Shown here piece by piece: positions 6,262 through 12,037 of a DNA stretch of 12,037 nt. The position numbers and the translations under genes were made by a program. The stretch is from positions 1 through 12,037 of the forward strand of contig JADFNQ010000017.1 in NCBI GenBank assembly GCA_022563285.1. The letters run 5' to 3'. The notes beneath the pieces are model-generated. The model made no database searches and was not told the DNA's origin. It saw only the letters and a program-made list of their open reading frames with translations. The DNA comes from Chloroflexota bacterium. Lineage in GTDB: Bacteria > Chloroflexota > Dehalococcoidia > SM23-28-2 > RBG-16-64-32. Position 1 is the first letter of the stretch; the number at the start of each line of letters is the position of its first letter.

Positions 6262-7569
6262 ATGGACTCCCGAAAGCGTATCCGCCGCTTCCTTGCCGTC
6301 TCCTCGCTCGCCGCTCGCATCTACCTGGGCTACAAGGCGATCAGCGTCCGCGAGCGGCGCTTCAACCTTCCCAAAGAAGAAGCGGACGCCCGTCGCCGCG
6401 CCCACCACTCCTGGTGCGCCCACCAGCTCTATGACCTCGCCATCCGCCAGCAGGGTCTGCTGATCAAGTTCGGCCAGATCGTCGGCTCCCGTCCTGACCT
6501 CGTCCCGGAGGAGTACGTTGATGTCCTCTGCCGGTTACAGGACCAGGTGCCGCCTCGCCCCTTTCCCGTGATCGAGCGCCAGATCACCCGCGAGCTCCGC
6601 CGGTCCCTCGCCGATGTCTTCTCGGAGTTCGACCGCCGTCCCATCGCCTCTGCCTCCCTGGCCCAGGTTCACAGGGCCACCCTCAAGGACGGCCGCATCG
6701 TCGCCGTCAAGGTCCAGTACCCCGGCATCTGGGAGGTTGTTCGGACAGACCTTGACAGCATCGGCTTCATGCTGCGCATCCTGGGCGCCCTGGAGCGCAA
6801 CCTCGACTTCGGCCCCATCATCGAAGAGATGAGCTACAACATCCCCCTGGAGCTCGACTTCATCAACGAAGGCCACAACGCGGAGTTGATCGCCGCCAAC
6901 TTCGCCCCCCGCGAAGACATCATCGTCCCCCGCATCTACTGGGAGTACACCACCCGCCGCGTCCTCGTCATGGAGTTCTTGGAAGGCATCAAGATTACCG
7001 ACATCAAATCGCTCCGGGCTGCCGGCATCGACTGCCAGGCCGTCTCTCAGTTGGTCACCGACGCCTACAGCGAGCAGCTCTTCCTACACGGCATGTTCCA
7101 CGCCGACCCGCACCCGGGCAACCTGTTCGTCCGGCCCGGTCCCCAGCTGGTGATGCTTGACTTCGGCCTCTGTCGCAAGCTGGACGACCAGTTCCGCCTG
7201 GGCTACGCCAAGCTGGTCAGCGCCATGATCACTGGCAACGCCCCCGAGATGGTCGAGGCCTTCCGCGACCTGGGGTTCCGCGTCAAGCATGCCGAGGACC
7301 CGACCCCCTACCTGGTAATAGGCAGCGCCTTCATGGAGTCCAGCCGGCCCGGCCGCGGCTACGCTGACCCTGACCTCGTGGCCGAGGCGAACCAGCGGAT
7401 GGCCCGCGCCATCCGCGCCAACCCGATCGTGGATATCCCACGGGAGTTCTTGCTCATCATGAGGGTAATGGGGCTGCTCAGCGGGCTGGGCAAACATCTG
7501 GACTCGCGGGTGGATCTGCTGACCACGCTGCTGCCCTACACAAAGGCAGCCCTGGAGGGGGCGCGCTGA
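6262..7569 (+). CDS. ABC1 (AarF/UbiB/ADCK-like) atypical kinase family protein
   Basis: The 435-residue protein has every ABC1-family signature in order. The KxGQ motif is at 69-72 (KFGQ), followed by 'RPDLVPEEYVDVLCRLQDQVPP'. The Ala-rich loop that replaces the glycine loop is at 127-139 (PIASASLAQVHRA), and the nucleotide-binding lysine is Lys150 (VAVKVQYPG). 'ELDFINEGHNAE' (197-208) supplies a conserved Glu. The catalytic region is 'HGMFHADPHPGN' (276-287), and the metal-binding DFG is at 300-302. Bacterial UbiB relatives support ubiquinone synthesis as ATPases; in organisms without ubiquinone they are linked to isoprenoid lipids more generally. No ubi or men gene lies nearby, and the C-terminus lacks the two membrane helices of proteobacterial UbiB, so I give no symbol. 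No Shine-Dalgarno precedes the ATG, and the gene probably has its own promoter. Confidence 0.95.
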   Translation: MDSRKRIRRFLAVSSLAARIYLGYKAISVRERRFNLPKEEADARRRAHHSWCAHQLYDLAIRQQGLLIKFGQIVGSRPDLVPEEYVDVLCRLQDQVPPRPFPVIERQITRELRRSLADVFSEFDRRPIASASLAQVHRATLKDGRIVAVKVQYPGIWEVVRTDLDSIGFMLRILGALERNLDFGPIIEEMSYNIPLELDFINEGHNAELIAANFAPREDIIVPRIYWEYTTRRVLVMEFLEGIKITDIKSLRAAGIDCQAVSQLVTDAYSEQLFLHGMFHADPHPGNLFVRPGPQLVMLDFGLCRKLDDQFRLGYAKLVSAMITGNAPEMVEAFRDLGFRVKHAEDPTPYLVIGSAFMESSRPGRGYADPDLVAEANQRMARAIRANPIVDIPREFLLIMRVMGLLSGLGKHLDSRVDLLTTLLPYTKAALEGAR

Positions 7570-7604
7570 TGGGACGTCTTCATGATCTTCAGCATTCCTG
7601 ATGC

Positions 7605-7634
7605 TTGACGGCAAAAACGCCAGTATTGTAGAAT
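7605..7634 (+). promoter_or_regulatory. Promoter of the regulator-tetrapyrrole operon
   Basis: TTGACG (7605-7610, 5/6), an 18-nt spacer and TAGAAT (7629-7634, 5/6) form the best promoter in the window. The start would be near 7641, with a leader of about 48 nt to the GTG at 7689. A bulged inverted repeat (TCAGCAT/ATGCTTGA, 7589-7608) overlaps the -35 side. Confidence 0.8.
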
Positions 7635-7642
7635 TGCTACAA
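7626..7642. promoter_or_regulatory. Palindromic putative operator over the -10 box
   Basis: TTGTAG-AATTG-CTACAA is a perfect 6-bp inverted repeat with a 5-nt centre. It covers the -10 box and the likely start site of the promoter that drives the MerR-type regulator and tetrapyrrole genes. There is no T-tract, so it is not a terminator. Binding by the adjacent regulator is an inference. Confidence 0.55.
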
Positions 7643-7688
7643 AGCGCCCCATCAGATCTTTCAGCTAGTTTTAGTGAGGTTCAAGCCC

Positions 7689-8351
7689 GTGGTTAATCGC
7701 TTCCGTGACACCTCCGATTCATTCTCTACCCGCTGGATCACCCTAGGCCAGGCCTGCAAGCTGCTGGGGGTAAACGAGTCCACCCTCCGGCGCTGGGCCG
7801 ATGCCGGTCACGTACGCTCCTTCCGCACTCCCGGCGGCCACCGTCGCTTTTCGGAGGAAGACCTCCGCAGCCTCGTAGCCGGGCGCGGAGGGGCTGGTAA
7901 TGAGCCTTATACCGCACTGGGACAACTGGCCCTCACCCGCATCCGCCGTCGCCTCAGCCAGGGCCGCGCTCAGGCGCCCTGGTACGCCGGCATCTCCGAG
8001 GAGGAGCGTGAGCGGCTGCGTCCCCTGGGCCGCCGCCTGGTCGGCCTTGTCTCCGAATACATGACTAAGGGTGCTCGTCGCGCCCATCTCATCGACGAGG
8101 CGCGGGAGGTCGGCCACGAGTACGGCCGCGAGCTCGTCCGTGACCGCCTCAGCATCCGCGACGCCGTAGAGGCGTTCACCTTCTTCCGCAAGGGCCTGGA
8201 CGAGTCCGCCATGGAGCTGGCCCAGAAGAACGATCTCCCTGTAGAGGAGGCGGTGGAGGTGTGGGATCTCCTCTCTAATCTGGCTGACCAGGTGCTCTTG
8301 GCCATCGCTGAGACTTACGAGGAAGCGGAGGCCCCGGCCGTAAGCGGATAG
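7689..8351 (+). CDS. MerR/excisionase-type HTH regulator with helical C-terminal sensor-like domain
   Basis: With the GTG at 7689 the product has 220 residues. Residues 16-63 form a winged-helix MerR-type reader head (WITLGQACKLLGVNEST, then LRRWADAGHVRSFRTPGGHRRFS). Residues 75-215 are predicted all-helical and contain 'ISEEERERL', 'EAREVGHEYGREL', 'LSIRDAVEAFTFFR' and a terminal amphipathic helix. That layout resembles RsbRD_N-type (PF14361) globin-like sensor domains, not the coiled-coil dimer helix of classic MerR proteins; this is resemblance by eye only. An in-frame GTG at 7674 would add five residues; 7689 is preferred because GAGGT lies 8 nt before it. It heads the operon, with precorrin-2 dehydrogenase starting 5 nt after its stop, so control of tetrapyrrole synthesis is the natural hypothesis. 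His133 and His143 are candidate ligands if it senses heme or metal. Confidence 0.88.
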   Translation: MVNRFRDTSDSFSTRWITLGQACKLLGVNESTLRRWADAGHVRSFRTPGGHRRFSEEDLRSLVAGRGGAGNEPYTALGQLALTRIRRRLSQGRAQAPWYAGISEEERERLRPLGRRLVGLVSEYMTKGARRAHLIDEAREVGHEYGRELVRDRLSIRDAVEAFTFFRKGLDESAMELAQKNDLPVEEAVEVWDLLSNLADQVLLAIAETYEEAEAPAVSG

Positions 8352-8356
8352 ACCTC

Positions 8357-8995
8357 ATGCGGTACTATCCGGTTTTCCTGGATATCGCCGGCAAGCCGGT
8401 GGTGGTGATCGGCGGCGGCGAGATAGCTGTTCAGAAGGTCAAGGGGCTTCTGGACGCCAGCGCCCGCGTTACCCTCGTCAGCCCCACCCTGCACCCAGAC
8501 CTGGTGCCGCTCGCCGCCCAGGGACGCATCGAGCACGTCGCCCGCGAGTACGCCCCCGGCGACCTGGAGGGCTACTTCCTCGCCTTCGTCGGCACCGACG
8601 ACCGCGCCATTAACGATATCGTGGCGCGGGAGGGGAAGGAGCGGGGCGTCTTGGTGAACGCCGTGGACGACCCCGCCAACTGCGACTTCATCATGCCCGC
8701 CGTCGTCCGCCGCGGTGACCTCATCGTGGCCGTGTCTACCAGCGGCGGCAGTCCGGCTATGGCCCGTAAGATGCGCGAGGAGCTGGAGGCGTTCCTTACC
8801 GAGGAGTACGCCCTCATGCTGGAGCTGGCGACCGAGGTGCGGCGGGAGCTCCGCGATCGGGACCTGACGGTGGACCCGGAAGTCTGGAACGCAGCCCTGG
8901 ACACAGAGATGAAGCGCCTCCTGGGCGATGGACGCCGCGACGAGGCGAAGCAACGGCTGCTGCGGTCTCTCCTGGAGCCGGCGGGGGAACGATGA
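8357..8995 (+). CDS. Precorrin-2 dehydrogenase / sirohydrochlorin ferrochelatase family (CysG N-terminal type)
   Basis: The 212-residue protein matches stand-alone Met8/SirC/CysG-N proteins. It has an NAD-binding VVVIGGGEIA at 15-24, 'VGTDDRAIN' at 78-86, NAVDDPANCDFIMPA at 101-115 and STSGGSPAMARKMR at 127-140, followed by a helical dimerisation tail. Asp104 sits where the catalytic/chelatase aspartate of Salmonella CysG lies. The enzyme oxidises precorrin-2 to sirohydrochlorin with NAD+ and may also insert Fe2+ to give siroheme; chelatase activity cannot be read from sequence. Its substrate comes from the CobA domain encoded later in the operon. It starts 5 nt after the regulator and overlaps hemA by 4 nt (ATGA), implying translational coupling. 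Confidence 0.94.
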   Translation: MRYYPVFLDIAGKPVVVIGGGEIAVQKVKGLLDASARVTLVSPTLHPDLVPLAAQGRIEHVAREYAPGDLEGYFLAFVGTDDRAINDIVAREGKERGVLVNAVDDPANCDFIMPAVVRRGDLIVAVSTSGGSPAMARKMREELEAFLTEEYALMLELATEVRRELRDRDLTVDPEVWNAALDTEMKRLLGDGRRDEAKQRLLRSLLEPAGER

Positions 8996-10287
8996 ACCGC
9001 GAAACGCCGGTCGTTACCTGCGTTGGGCTTAACCATCGCACCGCTCCGGTAGAGGAGCGTGAGAAGGTCGCTTGCTCCCCGCAGGACCTGCCGCCCACCC
9101 TCGCCAGACTTCGCGAACAGCTGGGCAACGCGGTGGTCATCTCCACCTGCAACCGTACCGAACTGTATTCGACCACGGACGGCGGCGATCTCCAGCTGGA
9201 GCGGCTGCTGGGCGCCCTTGCCGCCACCAAGGAGGCTGAACTCAACCCGCGGCTGACCTACTTCCTCAGGCACGATGAGGCGGTGCGCCACCTGTTCCGC
9301 GTCGCCTCCGGCATAGAATCAATGGTCTTGGGCGAGTCCCAGATCCTGGGGCAGGTGAGGGACGCCATGTCCGCCGCCACACAGGCCGGGTCGCTCAACG
9401 GAGTGCTCTCCCGCCTCCTCCACTCTGCCTTGAGGGTGGGCAAGCGGGCCCGCAGCCAGACCAACATCGGCCGCTACGCCGTCTCCGTCAGCTCAGCCGC
9501 CGTGGCGCTGGCGAGGCAGACCGCGGGCACGCTGGATGGCAAGACGGTTCTGGTGATCAGCGCGGGCTCCACGGGCAAGCTGGCCGCCCACAGCCTGGCC
9601 GAGAGCGGCGCCGCCCGCATATTGGTGACCAACCGTACCCCTCAGCGTGCCGCCGCCCTTGCCCGCAGCATCGGCGGGCATATCGTGCCCTTCTCCCAGC
9701 TCCCCCACGCCCTGGCCGAGAGCGACATCGTGATCAGCGGCACCGGCGCCGGCGACTTCGTCCTCGGGCCGGAGATCGTAGCGTCGGCCGCCGCCAGCCG
9801 CAACGGGGCCGAGCTGCTGTTGTTCGACATCGCCGTGCCCCGTGACATCGACCCGGCGGTGCGTGAGCTGCCCGGAGTGCGCCTGTTCGACATCGACGAT
9901 CTTGAGGCCGTCTCCCGCGCCAGCCTGCGCGGCCGCCGCCGCGAGGTCCTGAGGGTGGAGGCGCACGTCGAAGACGAGGTGGAGGAGTTCATGATCTGGT
10001 GGCGCTCTCTGGACGTCGTGCCCGTGATCGCCGCCCTCCGGGAGCGGGCTGAGGATCACCGCCGCCGCGAGCTGGAGCGGGCCCTCCGCCGCTTGCCTGA
10101 CCTGAACCAAGCGCAGAGGGAGCGCATCGAGGCGATGACCCGCGCCATCGTCAAGAAGATGCTGGACCGGCCCATCGCCCGGCTCAAGAACGGCGCCGAC
10201 ACCGGCCTGTACATGGAGGCGCTGGAGGATCTGTTCCAGGTCCGCCGCACATCTCACGTAACCGGCGCCAGCCCCCGCGGAGGCTGA
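8992..10287 (+). CDS. hemA: Glutamyl-tRNA reductase
   Basis: The 431-residue protein is of normal length for the enzyme that reduces Glu-tRNA(Glu) with NADPH to glutamate-1-semialdehyde, the first committed step of C5-pathway heme synthesis. The N-terminal catalytic domain has GLNHRTAPVEEREKVA (12-27) and STCNRTELY (51-59), with the thioester-forming nucleophile Cys53. 'ESMVLGESQILGQVR' at 109-123 is the diagnostic signature. The NADPH domain begins at about 184 with VLVISAGSTGKLAA, where the usual GAGxMG reads SAGSTG (Ser190 for the first Gly). The C-terminal helical dimerisation domain runs from about 310 to 418. The ATG overlaps the previous stop and has a GGGGGAA ribosome site. HemL and HemB are not in the window. 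Confidence 0.97.
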   Translation: MNRETPVVTCVGLNHRTAPVEEREKVACSPQDLPPTLARLREQLGNAVVISTCNRTELYSTTDGGDLQLERLLGALAATKEAELNPRLTYFLRHDEAVRHLFRVASGIESMVLGESQILGQVRDAMSAATQAGSLNGVLSRLLHSALRVGKRARSQTNIGRYAVSVSSAAVALARQTAGTLDGKTVLVISAGSTGKLAAHSLAESGAARILVTNRTPQRAAALARSIGGHIVPFSQLPHALAESDIVISGTGAGDFVLGPEIVASAAASRNGAELLLFDIAVPRDIDPAVRELPGVRLFDIDDLEAVSRASLRGRRREVLRVEAHVEDEVEEFMIWWRSLDVVPVIAALRERAEDHRRRELERALRRLPDLNQAQRERIEAMTRAIVKKMLDRPIARLKNGADTGLYMEALEDLFQVRRTSHVTGASPRGG

Positions 10288-10291
10288 AGTT

Positions 10292-11212
10292 GTGTCCGAC
10301 CGCCCCTTCATCGTCGGCAGCCGCGGCAGCCGCCTTTCGCAGCGCCAGACGGAGCTAGCCCTCGAAACGCTCCGCCGGGCGCACCCGGGCGCTCGCTTCC
10401 AGGTTCGACCTATCCGCACCGCCGGCGACAAGTCCCGCGCCTCCCTGAGCGAGATCGGCGGCCGCGGTGTGTTCATCGCGGAGCTGGAGCGGGCCCTGCT
10501 CCACGGCGAGATCGACATCGCGGTGCATAGCCTGAAGGACATGCTCTCCGCCGCCACCGAGGGGCTGGCCGTCGCCGCCGTCACGAAGCGGGCCGACGTG
10601 CGCGACGTGCTCGTATCGCGGGACGGTGCTACCCTGTCCGCCCTGCGGGAGGGCGCCGTCGTTGGCACCGGCAGCCCCCGCCGTGCCGCCCAGCTCCTCG
10701 CCGCCCGCCCCGACCTCCGCATCGCTGATATCCGAGGCAACGTGGACACCCGCATCCGCAAGGTGAAGGACGGCGAATACGACGCCACCGTGCTGGCCGC
10801 CGCTGGCCTCGCCCGCCTGGGCTGGCTGGACCGCGCCTCCGAGGTGCTTACGGTGGAGCTGATGCTCCCCGCCGTGGGCCAGGGGGCGCTCGCCCTCCAG
10901 GTGCGGGCCGACGACACGGAGGCGATAGAGCTGGTGGCCGCCGCCGACCACCCCGCCACCCATCGCGTCACCGCCGCCGAACGGGCCTTCGAGGCGCATC
11001 TCGGCGGCGGCTGTCACTCCGCCATCGCCGCCCTGGCCGAGGTCAGCGAGTCCGGCCTGCGCCTGCGTGGGCTGGTCGGCGACCCGGCCGGAGGACGGCT
11101 CCTGCGCGGCCAGGTACAGGGTTCGGTGGAGGACGCCGAGCCGCTGGGCGTCCGGCTGGCGCAGCACCTCCTCTCGCAGGGCGCTGGCGCCATCCTGGAG
11201 GCGGTCTCGTGA
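10292..11212 (+). CDS. hemC: Hydroxymethylbilane synthase (porphobilinogen deaminase)
   Basis: The 306-residue protein polymerises four porphobilinogens into hydroxymethylbilane. All landmark motifs are present: VGSRGSRLSQRQTELA (8-23), 'GGRGVFIAELERALL' (56-70), 'DIAVHSLKDM' (75-84, catalytic Asp83), 'VGTGSPRRAAQL' (124-135), RGNVDTRIRKVKDG (148-161) and 'PAVGQGALALQVR' (193-205). 'HLGGGCHSAIAALA' (236-249) provides Cys241, the attachment point of the dipyrromethane cofactor. After HSLKDM the usual Pro is Leu. The GTG at 10292 follows hemA by 4 nt and has GGAGG eight nt upstream. Its stop overlaps the next start (GTGA). Confidence 0.97.
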   Translation: MSDRPFIVGSRGSRLSQRQTELALETLRRAHPGARFQVRPIRTAGDKSRASLSEIGGRGVFIAELERALLHGEIDIAVHSLKDMLSAATEGLAVAAVTKRADVRDVLVSRDGATLSALREGAVVGTGSPRRAAQLLAARPDLRIADIRGNVDTRIRKVKDGEYDATVLAAAGLARLGWLDRASEVLTVELMLPAVGQGALALQVRADDTEAIELVAAADHPATHRVTAAERAFEAHLGGGCHSAIAALAEVSESGLRLRGLVGDPAGGRLLRGQVQGSVEDAEPLGVRLAQHLLSQGAGAILEAVS

Positions 11213-12037
11213 GCGGCAAGGTGTGGCTCGTCGGCGCCGGCCCCGGCGACCCCGGCCTGATCACCGTCACCGCCCTGGAGCGCCTGCGCCAGGCCGATGT
11301 GATCGTCTACGACCGCCTGGTCAGCCCGCGGCTGCTGGACCACAGCCGCGAGGGGGCCGAGCTCATCTTCATGGGCAAGGTCGCGGGCGAGGGCCACCAC
11401 GACCAGTCGAAGATCAACGAGCTGCTCATCGAGAAGGCCCGCGAGGGCAAGCGGGTGGTGCGGCTGAAGGGGGGCGACCCGTTCGTGTTCGGCCGCGGCG
11501 GCGAGGAGGCGGAGGGGCTGCAGGCCGCAGGCGTTCCCTTCGAGGTCGTGCCGGGGGTGACCTCCGCCGTCGCTGTGCCCGCCTATGCTGGCATCCCCGT
11601 GACCCACCGGGGCGTCGCCGCGACCTTCGCCGTGGTCACCGGCCATGAAGACCCCGACAAGGGCGAGCCGGCCGTCGACTGGGAGCGGCTGGCCACCGCC
11701 GTGGACACCCTGGTGCTGCTGATGGGTGTGAAGACACTGCCGGAGACCATCGAGAGGCTCATCGCCGGTGGCAGGCCGCCGGAGACGCCGGTGGCCGTCA
11801 TCCGCTGGGGGACGACGCCCGAGCAGCGCACCGTCATCGGCACCCTGGCCGACATCGTGCAGCGGGTGCGGGAGGCGAAGCTGGAGCCCCCGGCGATTAC
11901 CGTCGTCGGCGAGGTCGTCCGCCTGCGGGAGACCCTCGCCTGGTTCGAGGACCGGCCGCTGTTCGGCAAGCGGGTGCTCATCACCCGCACGCGGCGCCAG
12001 GCGAGCGCGCTGGCGAGGCTGCTGGCGGAGGAGGGCG
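11209..12037 (+). CDS. cobA-hemD: Uroporphyrinogen-III C-methyltransferase / uroporphyrinogen-III synthase fusion (partial)
   Basis: Only the first 276 residues are visible; the frame is open at the right edge. Residues 5-247 are a complete SAM-dependent uroporphyrinogen-III methyltransferase: VGAGPGDPGLITV (8-20), 'RLKGGDPFVFGRGGEEA' (85-101), 'VPGVTSAVAVPAYAGIPVTHRG' split over 114-135, 'VTGHED' (143-148), 'MGVKTLPE' (172-179) and 'PAITVVGEVV' (228-237). From about 252 'FGKRVLITRTRRQASALA' begins a HemD domain, which closes hydroxymethylbilane to uroporphyrinogen III. The fusion therefore makes uroporphyrinogen III from the HemC product and methylates it to precorrin-2 for the dehydrogenase encoded at the head of the operon. 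The GTG start overlaps the hemC stop by 4 nt (GTGA). Such fusions are known in Firmicutes, Chloroflexota and Actinobacteria. Confidence 0.95.
   Translation, partial: MSGKVWLVGAGPGDPGLITVTALERLRQADVIVYDRLVSPRLLDHSREGAELIFMGKVAGEGHHDQSKINELLIEKAREGKRVVRLKGGDPFVFGRGGEEAEGLQAAGVPFEVVPGVTSAVAVPAYAGIPVTHRGVAATFAVVTGHEDPDKGEPAVDWERLATAVDTLVLLMGVKTLPETIERLIAGGRPPETPVAVIRWGTTPEQRTVIGTLADIVQRVREAKLEPPAITVVGEVVRLRETLAWFEDRPLFGKRVLITRTRRQASALARLLAEEG

Noticed and set aside
7589..7608. Bulged inverted repeat TCAGCAT/ATGCTTGA after the ABC1 kinase gene, considered as a terminator
   Set aside because: No T-tract follows and it overlaps the -35 box of the next promoter. It may be a regulatory site but is too weak to call on its own.
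9493..10971. A 492-codon minus-strand open frame opposite hemA and hemC
   Set aside because: It is a Ser/Arg/Ala-rich antisense shadow typical of high-GC DNA; hemA and hemC on the plus strand have full family motifs.
10355..11167. A 270-codon minus-strand open frame opposite hemC
   Set aside because: It is a Gly/His/Gln-rich shadow with no recognisable fold, lying wholly within hemC.

Overview
This is a high-GC bacterial window with dense, short-spaced genes. The gene set includes a four-TM holin_4-family membrane protein, an EF-Tu domain-2-like mini-protein, a GGDEF/HD-GYP protein, a CysA-type sulfurtransferase, an ABC1 kinase, and a heme/siroheme operon headed by a small MerR-type regulator. 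Together with short or absent leaders before some genes, this fits a Chloroflexota lineage (Dehalococcoidia-like) best. That assignment is an inference from gene content and style and is only low-to-moderate in confidence. I see no insertion sequence, phage gene, CRISPR array, rRNA or tRNA.

Layout. From 1 to 1980 a minus-strand pair encodes a nitroreductase followed by an alkaline-phosphatase-superfamily protein that runs off the left edge. A divergent intergenic region (1981-2147) holds a strong G-quadruplex motif and a TATAAT box placed so that the plus-strand holin-like gene (2148-2591) should be leaderless. From 2686 to 6090 the genes are on the minus strand: the EF-Tu domain-2-like protein with its own promoter; a membrane-anchored GGDEF/HD-GYP c-di-GMP enzyme ending in a clear intrinsic terminator; and a rhodanese followed by a small unknown protein. 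A divergent promoter pair (6091-6261) separates the rhodanese from the plus-strand genes.

From 6262 everything is on the plus strand. An ABC1/UbiB-like kinase comes first. After a regulatory gap with a near-consensus promoter and a palindrome over its -10 box, there is a tightly packed operon: MerR-type regulator, precorrin-2 dehydrogenase, hemA, hemC and a cobA-hemD fusion cut by the right edge. Gaps in the operon are 5 and 4 nt, or 4-nt start/stop overlaps. HemA makes glutamate-1-semialdehyde from Glu-tRNA. HemC and HemD make uroporphyrinogen III, and CobA plus the precorrin-2 dehydrogenase divert it toward siroheme or cobalamin. HemL and HemB are not in the window and may lie downstream.

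Most of the window is ordinary housekeeping. The points most worth a second look are the motif order of the alkaline-phosphatase protein, which looks circularly permuted; the regulator and palindromic operator of the tetrapyrrole operon, whose C-terminal domain resembles RsbRD_N-type sensor domains; and the unknown protein paired with the rhodanese.
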